Origin: Clostridium sp. 1001271st1 H5 | GTDB lineage: Bacteria; Bacillota; Clostridia; Lachnospirales; Lachnospiraceae | NCBI RefSeq assembly: GCF_005845215.1 | Contig: NZ_SPHO01000011.1 | Location: 124,001 to 188,000 of the forward strand | Direction: 5' to 3' | DNA: 64,000 nucleotides | The notes under the pieces: model-generated | Told to the model about the DNA's origin: nothing | The model's database searches: none | Seen by the model: only the letters and a program-made list of their open reading frames with translations | Shown here: positions 17,691 through 27,800 of the stretch, piece by piece | Position numbering within the stretch: position 1 is the first letter of the stretch | Layout of the letters: every line of letters starts with the position of its first letter | Position numbers and translations under genes: made by a program

Positions 17691-18182
17691 TTACTTTTTC
17701 CGCCGGAACCTCCGGAAGGTATAACAGAGGTCAAAATAGGTCTGTTCATCCCCCTCTTCCGCCAGATACCAGCCCTCATCCTCTTCCAAATCAGGAAAAT
17801 ACGCATCCCCGTCATAGGAATAGTCAATGCTGGTCACATGGGCCTGCGTACAGTAGGGAAGAAACTGCCGGTAAATACTCTCCCCTCCTATGATATAGAT
17901 ATCATTTTCATCGTAGTTCTCCAGGGCCTCCAGCGCCTCTTCCAGGCTGTGGCAGACAGCCGCGCCCTTTACCTTATACTGCATATCATGGGTCAGGACA
18001 ATGTTTACCCTGTTTCCAAAGGGCTGTCCTCCCGGCAGTCCCTCCAGTGTCTTCCTTCCCATGACCACCACCTTGCCGGCTGTCTCCTTAATGAACATCT
18101 GTCGGTCCGCGGGAATGGTCACCAATGGCCTGCCATCCTTACCGATGGCCCAATGCCTGTCCGCTGTCACACAAAGATTCAA
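17691..18182 (-). CDS. Dihydrofolate reductase, second tandem copy
   Basis: A 163-residue dihydrofolate reductase, which makes tetrahydrofolate with NADPH. It has the N-terminal strand NLCVTADRHWAIG, the acidic active-site residue in IPAD, the NADPH motif VVMGRKTLEGLPGG and the IIGGESIYRQFLP segment. The start is a TTG at 18182 behind AAGGTGAT, seven bases after the previous stop, which suggests translational coupling. The two copies share layout but differ at many positions (for example RPLVTIPADRQMF here against GGLLAHLPEDMKYF), so this is an old duplication. It seems more diverged than its partner, lacking the usual hydrophobic-aromatic pattern after IPAD. Specialised or reduced activity is possible but unproven. 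Confidence 0.85.
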   Translation of the reverse strand: MNLCVTADRHWAIGKDGRPLVTIPADRQMFIKETAGKVVVMGRKTLEGLPGGQPFGNRVNIVLTHDMQYKVKGAAVCHSLEEALEALENYDENDIYIIGGESIYRQFLPYCTQAHVTSIDYSYDGDAYFPDLEEDEGWYLAEEGDEQTYFDLCYTFRRFRRKK

Positions 18183-18189
18183 TGTAATA

Positions 18190-18681
18190 TCACCTTACCC
18201 TTCCGTATATTCTGAATTCGAAGGATATGCCTTCATGCTCCTTTGCATCACTGACCGACTCCAGCTCCCAGTCCCCATTCCGGTCCAGATTTTCAAAATC
18301 CGTGTCCACATCAAAGGTGCGGCGGATATAAGTCACATATGCCTTGGTGCAATACGGCAGAAACTCCCTGTATATCATGCCTCCGCCGATAACAAACACG
18401 TCATCCTCACCGCAGCCCTTTAATGCCTCCAGCACATCCTCCACCCTCTGGTACACCCGGACGCCCTCAGGGGCATATTGTTCATTTCTGGATAAAACAA
18501 TGTTCACACGGTTTTTGAGGGGCTTTCCTCCCGGAAAGCTCTCCAGGGTCTTACGGCCCATAACCACTGTCTTGCCCCTGGTGGTCTCCCTGAAATACTT
18601 CATGTCTTCCGGAAGATGCGCAAGGAGTCCGCCGTCCCTGCCAATCCCCCATTTTTCATCCACTGCAACGATTAAATTCAT
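18190..18681 (-). CDS. folA: Dihydrofolate reductase, first tandem copy
   Basis: A 163-residue dihydrofolate reductase. The ATG at 18681 has GGGAGG nine bases upstream; a longer frame from 18756 adds 25 unrelated residues. Features are NLIVAVDEKWGIG, the catalytic acid in LPEDMKYF, VVMGRKTLESFPGGKPLKNR for NADPH binding, and FVIGGGMIYREFLP. It is the more canonical of two adjacent copies. Thymidylate synthase is encoded divergently 217 bases away; that enzyme consumes methylene-tetrahydrofolate and releases dihydrofolate, which this enzyme recycles. Confidence 0.92.
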   Translation of the reverse strand: MNLIVAVDEKWGIGRDGGLLAHLPEDMKYFRETTRGKTVVMGRKTLESFPGGKPLKNRVNIVLSRNEQYAPEGVRVYQRVEDVLEALKGCGEDDVFVIGGGMIYREFLPYCTKAYVTYIRRTFDVDTDFENLDRNGDWELESVSDAKEHEGISFEFRIYGRVR

Positions 18682-18858
18682 GCGCAAGTACCTCCCATAT
18701 TTTTCCAACAATGATTCATCCCTGCCGCCTGCTTTTACACAGGCCTGCCCTGACACTGGTCTTGACAGATTATATCACGAAACCCTTTGAAAGAAAAGGT
18801 GATAGAAAGGCTTAACCTGAACTTACTCCACAAATGTCTTCCTAAACAGCCTGTCCTC

Positions 18859-18867
18859 TGTTATAAT
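18859..18867 (+). promoter_or_regulatory. Extended -10 promoter of thyA
   Basis: TGTTATAAT combines a consensus TATAAT (18862-18867) with the TG of an extended -10 element and lies 31 bases before the thyA ATG. No good -35 hexamer is seen, which extended -10 promoters tolerate. Confidence 0.6.
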
Positions 18868-18898
18868 GATTCCATATTTAAAATGGAGGACAATAAAC

Positions 18899-19729
18899 AT
18901 GAGCTACGCAGACCAGATATTCATACAAAACTGCAACGATATATTGGAACACGGCGTCTGGGATACGGACTATGACGTGCGTCCCGTATGGGAGGACGGC
19001 ACTCCGGCCCACACCATTAAACGCTTCGGCATCGTGAACCGCTACGACCTCACCAGGGAATTTCCCGTCATCACCCTGCGGCGTACTGCCTTTAAGTCAG
19101 CGGTGGACGAGCTGCTGTGGATATGGCAGAAAAAGTCCAACAACATCCACCACCTGAACAGCCACATCTGGGATTCCTGGGCAGATGAATACGGCAGTAT
19201 CGGCAAGGCTTACGGTTACCAGCTGGGCGTAAAGCATCATTATAAGGAAGGGGATTTTGACCAGGTGGACCGCATCCTGTACGACTTAAAGCACAATCCC
19301 TTAAGCCGCCGAATCATGTCCAACATCTATAACCACCATGATTTATGTGAGATGAACCTTTATCCATGCGCTTACAGCATGACCTTCAATGTCTCCGGCA
19401 ATACCCTGAACGGCATCTTAAACCAGCGTTCCCAGGATATGCTGACAGCCAACAGCTGGAATGTATGCCAGTACGCTGTCCTGCTTCACATGCTGGCACA
19501 GGTAAGCGGCCTGAAGCCCGGTGAACTGGTTCATGTCATTGCGGACGCTCATATCTACGACCGCCACATTCCCATGGTTCAGGAGCTTTTAAAACGCGAG
19601 CCCTATCCCGGCCCCACCCTGTCCATGGATACCTCCATCCAGGACTTTTATAAGTTCACCACAGACAGCTTCCGGCTGGAAAATTATCAGTATCACACCT
19701 TTAGCGGGAAGATTCCTGTGGCTATATAG
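18899..19729 (+). CDS. thyA: Thymidylate synthase
   Basis: A 276-residue thymidylate synthase, which makes dTMP from dUMP with methylene-tetrahydrofolate. GGAGG precedes the ATG at 18899; an in-frame ATG 33 bases upstream overlaps the promoter. Family landmarks are RRTAFKSAVDELLW, HIWDSWADEYGSIGKAYG, the catalytic cysteine in NLYPCAYSM (about residue 155), the dUMP-binding NQRSQDM and HIYDRHI. The usual active-site string is PCH followed by a conserved Gln. Here it is PCAYSM, a variant I associate with a Firmicutes subgroup. It faces the dihydrofolate reductase pair and ends at a strong terminator. Confidence 0.93.
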   Translation: MSYADQIFIQNCNDILEHGVWDTDYDVRPVWEDGTPAHTIKRFGIVNRYDLTREFPVITLRRTAFKSAVDELLWIWQKKSNNIHHLNSHIWDSWADEYGSIGKAYGYQLGVKHHYKEGDFDQVDRILYDLKHNPLSRRIMSNIYNHHDLCEMNLYPCAYSMTFNVSGNTLNGILNQRSQDMLTANSWNVCQYAVLLHMLAQVSGLKPGELVHVIADAHIYDRHIPMVQELLKREPYPGPTLSMDTSIQDFYKFTTDSFRLENYQYHTFSGKIPVAI

Positions 19730-19760
19730 GCAGGACACACAAGCGAATAAACGTGAAACA

Positions 19761-19799
19761 AAAGACGGATGGCTGCCTTACGGTTCATCCGTCTTTCGT
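19761..19799. terminator. Bidirectional terminator between thyA and panE-like gene
   Basis: AAAGACGGATG (19761-19771) pairs perfectly with CATCCGTCTTT (19786-19796) around a 14-base loop. A-rich and T-rich flanks let it end transcription from thyA on the plus strand and from the gene at 19822-20766 on the minus strand. Confidence 0.85.
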
Positions 19800-19821
19800 T
19801 CCGCACCTAAGTCTATTTCTT

Positions 19822-20766
19822 TTAAAAAAGTCCCTCATTCTTCTGTTCCAGCACCTTGATTCCATGGTAAAACATTTCATTATAAGGCGTAGGCACTCCC
19901 AGCTCACGGCCCATGCGGATGATGGTGCCGCCGAACATCTCCACCTCTGTCTTGCGGCCTGCCTCAATGTCCTGAAGGGTGGACGGCTTATTTTTAGGGG
20001 GCACATCCTTAAGCACGCCGGCCTGTTTTTCCATATCCTTCTCCGACAGGTCGATTCCCTTTTTTCCGGCAATGGCTATGACCTCACGCATCAGTTTTTC
20101 CCGGATAAAATTGGCATGGCTGCTGACGCTCCAGGCTCCAAAGGGAATTCCCAGGACAGCAGCGCTCTGGTTCTCACTGACATTGCACATGTATTTATAC
20201 CAGATGGCCCGCTCCATATCCTTGGGAACAACAGTACGGATGCCTGCCCGCTCAAACAGTTCCTTCACGGCCTGAACCCTGGGGGACACTATCTCATTGT
20301 ACTTTTCCCCCATTTCAATCCTGGCAGCCTTGGGATTAAAGGAGGCGCAGCCGTCCTTCATGACAACGCTCACCTTTGCCAGGGAATAGAGCAGATTGTC
20401 CCAGCCAAATACCTCCGCCACCTTATCCTCTGCCTCCACCCCGTTCAGGGGAGCCATAATAAGGGTATCCGGGCCAATCTGGTTTCTTATGTCCTCCAGC
20501 GCCTGGGGCAGGGCGGGAAACTTGGTGATGATAATAGCTAAATCCGGATAATCCTGACCGCAGGTTTCCTCCGGGGACATGGTGCGGAAACGGTAATTAA
20601 CCCCGTTGACCGTGACTCCCTCCTGTTCCAGGCGCTGGCGGCGGCTGCCCCCTGCAATCACCCGAAAATCATTTCCCATCATCGGGCCAAGATGGCTTGC
20701 CAGGAAACAGCCGATGGCTCCCAGTCCTATGAGGGACACAGTCCTTATTTCTCTCTTCTGATTCAT
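19822..20766 (-). CDS. Ketopantoate reductase family protein
   Basis: A 314-residue member of the PanE/ApbA family, which reduces ketopantoate to pantoate with NADPH on the way to coenzyme A. The N-terminal nucleotide-binding motif is SLIGLGAIGCFLA. The family hallmark Lys-Asn region is seen as ERAIWYKYMCNVSENQSAAVLG (about residue 185), and the C-terminal dimer region contains KPSTLQDIEAGRKTEVEMFGG. The preferred start is the ATG at 20766 behind GAAGGA; an ATG at 20784 overlaps the addA stop as ATGA, so coupling to addA is possible. No other pantothenate genes lie nearby, and many such paralogs reduce other 2-keto acids, so the substrate is uncertain. Confidence 0.8.
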   Translation of the reverse strand: MNQKREIRTVSLIGLGAIGCFLASHLGPMMGNDFRVIAGGSRRQRLEQEGVTVNGVNYRFRTMSPEETCGQDYPDLAIIITKFPALPQALEDIRNQIGPDTLIMAPLNGVEAEDKVAEVFGWDNLLYSLAKVSVVMKDGCASFNPKAARIEMGEKYNEIVSPRVQAVKELFERAGIRTVVPKDMERAIWYKYMCNVSENQSAAVLGIPFGAWSVSSHANFIREKLMREVIAIAGKKGIDLSEKDMEKQAGVLKDVPPKNKPSTLQDIEAGRKTEVEMFGGTIIRMGRELGVPTPYNEMFYHGIKVLEQKNEGLF

Positions 20767-20780
20767 CCTTATTCCTTCTT

Positions 20781-23700
20781 TCATACGTTTATACTCATCT
20801 GAAGCGCAAGAGAATAGATGATGCGCTCTTTTACATGCTTCTCAGTGAGCTGCGTCAGTGCGCGCTCATAATAGTCCAGCTGGACCCTGTAGCGCTCTGC
20901 CAGTATCTTTGCTCCCTGCTGCGGATTTCCTTCCGGCACATGGTCTGTCTTATAGTCAATGAGGACCAATCCGTCCTCTTCCTCCAGATAGGCGTCAATG
21001 ATTCCCTGTATAAGCACCAGCTCGTCGGAATCGCCAAGTCCCATTTCCCTTGCAGGTATGCCTATGATGAACTGCTGTTCCTTATGGATACGTCCCTCAG
21101 ACTGTGCTTTGGCCATACGCTTTCCAAGGGGACTGGACAGGAAATTCCATATAACAGCTGGCTGGATAAAATCATGGGCCTCCTGATCCAGGAAACCATC
21201 CTCCAGCAGTTTATCCACCACAGGCTTTACCTCCGCCGGACCGTGTATATCATGAAAACAAATGTGCTCCAGGACTGCATGGTAAGCGGTTCCCCGCAGG
21301 GCTCCGCGGTTCGGTCCAGGCGGGGACTTGGGCCTGTGTTCACCGGATTCCCCGATTTCCCCGGCTTCCGGGGCAGCCATATTCCTGCCCCCGGTCAGCG
21401 CCTTCAGACCGTCCAGGGGGATTCCCTCCAGATTACCGCTGTCCGTGCCAATGGCGTCCTCTGCCCTTCCTATCTGGCTCTGCTTCTTCAGTTCGGATAC
21501 AGACACCATGGCGTACAGCCCGGTGTCTGATTCATAAGGATATTTATATTCCAGGGCTTCCCTGAGACGTGCTCCAAATGCTTCATCATACACCGTATCC
21601 TTATCCAGGTTCAGAAGGTCTTCCTTTTTCATCTTCCGTATAATCTGGCGGGTGATTTCTCCGCCAATCAGGTCCTTTACCTGAATCTGGCGCATTTCCA
21701 TATGGGAGGACGGGATGGCGGGCTGCGCCATAAGGAGCCAGTCCAGGCAGGAATTAGCCGAAGCCAGTATGGTATAGGGGAGCTGGCCCCCGGAAAAGGG
21801 AATGTCCCTCCATTTTCCCAGCTTATTTTCCAGCGATTTGTCTGCGGCTGTCATAATCAGCTTTTCCTTTGCCCTGGTCATGGCCACATAGAGGACCCTG
21901 AGCTCCTCTCCCATTGTTTCCAGCTCCATCCGCCGCTTCAGAGCCTGCTTTTTTAGGGTCGGCGCCTTGACCCGCAGATTCAGGTCCAGAAAATCCGCTG
22001 CCGCGCCCAAATCCGCATCCAGAAGAATCTGGCCGTACGCATCCTGCTTGTTAAACCGCTTGCCCAGGCCTGCCAGGAATACCACCGGAAATTCCAGGCC
22101 CTTGCTTTTGTGGATACTCATGATGCGAACCGTGTTGTCCTGCTCGCCGGCCACACTGGCCTCGCCAAAGTCTGTATCGAATTTTTTCAGCTTCTCAATG
22201 TATCTCACAAAATGGAACAGGCCCTTGTAGCTGGTGGATTCATAGGCAGCAGCCTTTTCCACCAGCATGTCCAGGTTTGCCCGTCTGGTCTCCCCTGCCG
22301 GCATGGCGGACACGTAGTCATAATATCCGCTTTCTTTGTATACCCGGTACAGCAGTTCATGGATAGGCAGATGCCTTGCCTCCCTCCGCAGCTGTTCCAT
22401 AAGAAGAAACAGCTTAAGGGATTTAAGTGAAATGGAATGGGCTGCCTTTTCCGGTATGCCGGACAGGCCTACTGTAACCCATCCTTCCTCCATACCCGGA
22501 TTTTTCTCCGGGCCCGGTTCACCCTCCGGCCCTTCCTCCGGGTCCGGTTCACCCTCCGGTCCTTTCTCCGGCCCCGGCCCATCCTTTGAGCCCGGACCTT
22601 CCTCCAGCCAGAGTCTCCACGCCCCGTACACGCCCCTGTCCTGTCCCTTTTTAGAATTCCGTTTGTAGGCAGCCATCATCCAGGCCATTTCCTCATCATC
22701 CATCCCCACAACCGGCGAACGCATGACTGCCGCCAGAGGGATGTCCTGCATGGGATTGTCGATAACGGACAGAAGGCTCAGGATTGTCTCCACCTCAACC
22801 GTGTTAAAATATCCGGTTCTGGTCTGGGCAAAGGCCGGAATGCCTTCGTTCATCAGCACATTTACAAATACCTCGGACCAGCCGGTCATGCTTCTGAGCA
22901 GGATGACCATGTCGCCGTAACGGGCCCTGCGGTATGCTCCCCTGGATTTATCCCACACCATAAGTCCCTGGCTCTCGCTTACCAGCTGGCGTATCCTCCC
23001 TGCAATCAGCCTTGCTTCCAGCTCCTTTGCCGTATAGTCAAGGGAATCTTCGTCCAGCTGCCTCAGCGTCTCTGCGCCTGTATCCACCAGAAGCAGTTCA
23101 GTGGGAGTTCCGGCTTTGAGCGAAACGGTTCCGCCTTCCTGTCCGCCGCTCTCCCTGGCATCCGGCTCCTGCCCGCCAGCCTCTTCCTCATCCAATTCCA
23201 GGCCACAGACCGTATTCCTGCTCACTTCCTCAAATTTCGCGCCCGGATAAAGGGCTGTCTCATCTGTATATGTGATTCCTCCCAGATTCTTTGTCATGAT
23301 TTGATAAAACACATCATTGACACTGGTAAGCACTGACTCCCTGCTCCGGAAATTCTGCTGCAGCTCTATCATCTGGTATAATCCGCTTTCCCTGGAATAA
23401 TTCTCATATTTATCCATAAAAAGCTCAGGCCTGGCCAGACGGAATCTGTATATGCTCTGCTTCACATCCCCCACCATAAACACGTTGGGATGGCCGGACC
23501 GTTCCCTGGAAATACTGGTAATCAACGCCTCCTGGACATAATTGCTGTCCTGGTATTCATCCACCAATATCTCCTCGTACTGCCGGCTCAGTTCATCCGC
23601 TACCGGTGAAGGACGGCGGGATATCTTACCTTCCCCATCCCCCTGCTCTGCCGTGTCCGCCTGCTCTGACCCGTTATCCGTCTCTTCCCCATCCCCCGGT

Positions 23701-24839
23701 CCCTCTCTCTTATACAGAACCTCCAGGGCCAGATGCTCCAAATCATTAAAATCCAGCACATTCCGCTCTCTCTTGGCTTCCCTGTATGCCTGGTCGAACA
23801 TGCCCGTAAGCTTTAAGAGTTCCCGGATAACCGGCCTGGTCCCCCTCATGCTTGCCACCACTTCCTCCGGGCTCTGCTGGCCGTAGAGCTCCCTGCATTT
23901 TGCCACAGCCTTCTTAACCCGGTCCCGGCAGGCACTCACAAATGCCTTTTTATCACCGTCAATATCCTTGCTCCGGATGGAGGCCAGCCGGTCAAAGCTC
24001 ATGTTCTGAAGGCTGTGATACAGGGCTTCAAAGCTGCCTGCCGCAGCTGCCCTTCCTATGGCCTCTATCTTGCTCCTGTCGCTTACAAGCATCGGCTCAT
24101 AAGCCAGGGGCCCGTTTTCCTCCCTGCACACCTTAAGGGCTTCCCCCAGCTGCCCGGAAAGCTCCTCCATCTGCCTGGCTGCATCCTCCATAAGGAAAAC
24201 CATCCAGGGACTTCCCTCCATCTCCTGAATGTTCTCCTCCTCCAGCTCCTTCTGGCAGGAGGCAAGCCACTCCCCCGGCCATGGATGGCTCTGTGAGAAC
24301 TGCCAAGCCTGGAGAATCACATCCTCGATTCCCCGGTCTGACTTTCCCCGGCCGAAGTGCTCCACGAACCTGGCAAACTGCTCATCCGCCTCATCGTAAC
24401 AGCGCTCCAGCATTTCCCCCATACAGTCCCCCCTTAAAAGGGAAAGCTCTCCCTCATCCCCGATACGGAAGGCCGGGTCTATATCCAGGCTGTTATAATG
24501 GCTGCGTATGATGTTCAGACAGAAGCTGTCAATGGTGGTAATCTGGGCCTGGGGAATCAGGGCTGCCTGGAGCCACAGATGCTCGTCCTCAGGGCGTTCC
24601 TTCAGCTTCTGCTCCACCGCAGCTCCAATCCGCTCCCGCATCTCCGCCGCAGCCGCATTCGTAAATGTCATTACCAGCAGCTGGTCAATATCCAGAGGAT
24701 GTTCTCCTTCACTTATCATCTGGATGATACGCTCCACCAGCACGGCTGTTTTGCCGCTGCCGGCAGCCGCGGACACCAGAAGGTTCCTGTTCCTGCTGTC
24801 TATTACCTCTTGCTGTTTACTGGTCCAATTCACTGCCAT
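20781..24839 (-). CDS. addA: ATP-dependent helicase/nuclease subunit A
   Basis: A 1352-residue UvrD-like helicase fused to a RecB-type nuclease. With AddB it resects double-strand breaks for recombination. The ATG at 24839 follows GAGG and overlaps the end of addB by 23 bases. Walker A is SAAAGSGKTAVL (about residue 20), Walker B lies in EILVDEYQDSN (about 430), and LQQNFRSRESVL and MSIHKSKGLEFPVVFLAG are helicase motifs. YVAMTRAKEKL is motif VI. The nuclease motif LIDYKTDHVP lies near the C-terminus. A Gly/Pro/Glu-rich insert of about 40 residues (bases 22490-22610) is built from imperfect repeats and should be a surface loop. The helicase residues look intact. Confidence 0.95.
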   Translation of the reverse strand: MAVNWTSKQQEVIDSRNRNLLVSAAAGSGKTAVLVERIIQMISEGEHPLDIDQLLVMTFTNAAAAEMRERIGAAVEQKLKERPEDEHLWLQAALIPQAQITTIDSFCLNIIRSHYNSLDIDPAFRIGDEGELSLLRGDCMGEMLERCYDEADEQFARFVEHFGRGKSDRGIEDVILQAWQFSQSHPWPGEWLASCQKELEEENIQEMEGSPWMVFLMEDAARQMEELSGQLGEALKVCREENGPLAYEPMLVSDRSKIEAIGRAAAAGSFEALYHSLQNMSFDRLASIRSKDIDGDKKAFVSACRDRVKKAVAKCRELYGQQSPEEVVASMRGTRPVIRELLKLTGMFDQAYREAKRERNVLDFNDLEHLALEVLYKREGPGDGEETDNGSEQADTAEQGDGEGKISRRPSPVADELSRQYEEILVDEYQDSNYVQEALITSISRERSGHPNVFMVGDVKQSIYRFRLARPELFMDKYENYSRESGLYQMIELQQNFRSRESVLTSVNDVFYQIMTKNLGGITYTDETALYPGAKFEEVSRNTVCGLELDEEEAGGQEPDARESGGQEGGTVSLKAGTPTELLLVDTGAETLRQLDEDSLDYTAKELEARLIAGRIRQLVSESQGLMVWDKSRGAYRRARYGDMVILLRSMTGWSEVFVNVLMNEGIPAFAQTRTGYFNTVEVETILSLLSVIDNPMQDIPLAAVMRSPVVGMDDEEMAWMMAAYKRNSKKGQDRGVYGAWRLWLEEGPGSKDGPGPEKGPEGEPDPEEGPEGEPGPEKNPGMEEGWVTVGLSGIPEKAAHSISLKSLKLFLLMEQLRREARHLPIHELLYRVYKESGYYDYVSAMPAGETRRANLDMLVEKAAAYESTSYKGLFHFVRYIEKLKKFDTDFGEASVAGEQDNTVRIMSIHKSKGLEFPVVFLAGLGKRFNKQDAYGQILLDADLGAAADFLDLNLRVKAPTLKKQALKRRMELETMGEELRVLYVAMTRAKEKLIMTAADKSLENKLGKWRDIPFSGGQLPYTILASANSCLDWLLMAQPAIPSSHMEMRQIQVKDLIGGEITRQIIRKMKKEDLLNLDKDTVYDEAFGARLREALEYKYPYESDTGLYAMVSVSELKKQSQIGRAEDAIGTDSGNLEGIPLDGLKALTGGRNMAAPEAGEIGESGEHRPKSPPGPNRGALRGTAYHAVLEHICFHDIHGPAEVKPVVDKLLEDGFLDQEAHDFIQPAVIWNFLSSPLGKRMAKAQSEGRIHKEQQFIIGIPAREMGLGDSDELVLIQGIIDAYLEEEDGLVLIDYKTDHVPEGNPQQGAKILAERYRVQLDYYERALTQLTEKHVKERIIYSLALQMSINV

Positions 24840-27800
24840 CTGCTTCCTCGTCTCCTTCAGCTTCCAATTCCGCCCAGATTTCCTCCGGTTTAAGTCCCCT
24901 GAGCTTGCGGTATCCATATCCTGCTGTCTTGGTGTCAAATCCGCATACAGCATGGTAGGGACAATAATCGCAGGCCGTCCTGCTTCCCTGTTTATATGGC
25001 TTTAAGTCCACATTTCCCCTTAAGATGTCCTGTCCGGCCTCCCTGAGCTTCCGGTTCACAAACCGGCGCAGGTCCTGGAAACGCCGGGTGCTGGCCACGG
25101 ATGAACGGCTCTCCTGGACATAACCGTCCTTTATGGCAACGGGTATCACATCAGACTCCTTTTCAATCTCCCTGTCCAGATGATGGATAATATCCAGCTC
25201 ACTGTTTACCAGCCCGTTCATCCTGAGCTGTTTTAATATCTGTTTTTTGATATCCTTTTCATCCATACCCTCCTGCTTATCCGCTATCGGGTCACCTATG
25301 TGGTAGTAGAAAATACCGGCCGGCACCACCTCCTTATCCGGGTGCCGCCTCTCCTCCATCTCCACCGCCGCGTCCATGTAAACCACCAGCTGGAGCTGTA
25401 AGCCATAGAACAGGGCAGCCAGGTCAAAGGACGTGGTTCCTGACTTATAGTCAATGATTTTCACATATACGTGGTCTTCATCCCTGCACAAATCCATACG
25501 GTCAATGCGTCCCCGGAGCTGCAGCTCCTCGTCCTCTGACAGACCGATGCGCATGGCCTTCAGGTTATCAATGGCTGAAAAGGACACCTCAAATCCCACC
25601 GGTTCAAAGTCGCCCTTTTTCACCTGCTCTGCCAGGGCCCATATGGTCCTGTCCGTAATCCGCTCCACCCGGCCTGCCAGGTACGCGTTGCGGGCTGAGC
25701 TGGACATGATTGTATTGCCGTATTCTTCGGTTACCTGGGTCACGCATTCCTTAACAAGGCTTTTTCTGCCCTCTTCCGTCAGCTCCCGCCAGTCCTGTCC
25801 GCTGTCCTTCATATAGGCAAAACACCTGTCTATGGACTGGTGGAACAGGTTGCCCATGTCCACTGCTTCCAGCTCATACTCCTGCCGTTCCATCAGTTCC
25901 AGCCCGTACCGCAGGAAATGGGCGTAGGCACAGGAGGCGAACTGTTCCAGCCGGGTCACGCTGCCCTGTAATTCCCGGCCGTAAAGGGCCCTGGCAGCCG
26001 CCCGCCCGATTCCTCTTTCCTCATAGGAATAGAATGCAGCGTCCAGGAGCTGCCTTACCTTATGCCGGTGCTCCTCCGAGTGATAGAAATGTTGAAAGAG
26101 CTGCAAAAAGGCGGCTTGCTCCTGTTCCCTTCCGTCCTCATCCTGTTCCTGCATTTTGCGTAGTCCCTGTATAAGAAGCTCCCTGGCATCCCCTTCAGTC
26201 CGCACCGGCCATTCCACGGAATGCTCATCCAGGGTTTCCATTTCCGGAAACAGCTTTCCCACTTCTCCCATGAGGTTGGAGGGCCTCTGGCTCTTGCCGT
26301 CAGACGTAAGACCAGCATAGGTGAGCACCAGCTGTCCGGACGGCTTGGACATCATGAGATACAGGTAAAACTTCTGGATACAGCCATCCTCTTTCACCGT
26401 GGGCGCCAGCTCTATATCCATTTTTCTGAGCGCAGCCCTGTCCCGGTCCGTCAAAAGGCTTCCCCCGCTCTTCCGCTGGGGCACCGTTCCCTCATTCACG
26501 CCCACAAAAAACAGTACCTTCACTGCCTCCAGACGGCTTCGGGTGATATCACCCACCATAACCTGGTCAACCGTGGCAGGAATTACTCCCACCTGGATTT
26601 CCTGGAATCCAGCGTCCAGAATCTGGATATAATTCTTCATATCCGCCTTTTCCGCGCCCAGGAGTCCCTCCAGCCGTTCAAACAGCTCCAGGACCCGGTC
26701 ATAGACCTGACCGTACTCCCTGGCCAGATTCTCGTCCCCAGGCTCCCTGCGCTCCAGGAAGAAGTCCCTGTAGTCCTCCAGCTTTTCCCTCAGCCTCATA
26801 TGCTCCAGGAACCGGCGGAGGGCGGCCGTGACAGAGGCAATCGTGGCCCCCTCTGCCTTAAAAGCCTCCCGCAGCGGCCTGAGAGGCTCCAGTATCCACA
26901 TACGGTATTCGTTCAGTTCCTTCAGGTTCAGCTTTTCACCGCCCCTGTACTGCCGTTCCCAACAGGAATCCCAGCGTTTCCACCCGCGTATGCCCAGGGC
27001 CCGCACATAATTTTCCAGCCGGTCCGTCATATTTTCCACATGTTCCCTGGAACCGTCAAACCCGGCTTCACTATCATGCTTTGGGGAAATGCCGTCCACG
27101 GCCCGGCCTGTATCCGCCTCCGAATCCATCCCGGCCTCATCATACACCGACCCGGCCCTATCATACACCAGCCCGGTCTTCAGGTACCGGAACACGCTCT
27201 CATAGGAGAAATCCTTCACCATCTCCAGCGCCGCGCGTATCAGCTCCACCATGGGATTTTCCAGGATACTCTTCTTATCATCCAGGAAATAGGGTATCCC
27301 GGCCTCGTCAAACTGGTGGGCCAGCTCCCGGCCATAGGATGGTAGGTCCCCGGTAATCACGGCTGCATCCCGGTAGCGCAGCCCTTCCTCCTTTATCATC
27401 TGCTCAATCCGGCTGCACACATAGGCTGCCTCTCCTGCCGGGTTGCGTCCCTTGTACACCAGGATACGCTCTGTCTTTCCCTCCCAGGTTTTTCCGGAAT
27501 ACCGGTACAGGTTCTGTTCCAGAAAGTCCAACTCCGGACTTTCATTAAACCGCCAGGCCGGACGACGGTTACAGATAATGTCCTCCTTCTTCGTGATTCC
27601 GTGCTGCTTTGCCATGGATGCCACGCGGCACACCGTATGGCGGCTCATATGGAACAAATGCTGGATGCTGCTCTCCTTGTAGGCGTTCTCCCTGGAATCA
27701 ATGGTAACCGTGCACACCACATCCCTGGCATGCACCAGGAACAGCTCCACCAGCCTGTACTGGACCGGCGTAAAGCCGGTGTAGCCGTCCAGAAGGACGA

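Noticed and set aside
17691..18681. Assembly duplication of one dihydrofolate reductase gene
   Set aside because: The two copies differ at many positions, including start codons and active-site neighbours, so they are old paralogs and not a duplicated contig segment.
20781..24839. Frameshift around the Gly/Pro/Glu-rich stretch of AddA
   Set aside because: Helicase motifs on both sides stay in one frame, so the segment is an in-frame low-complexity insert.
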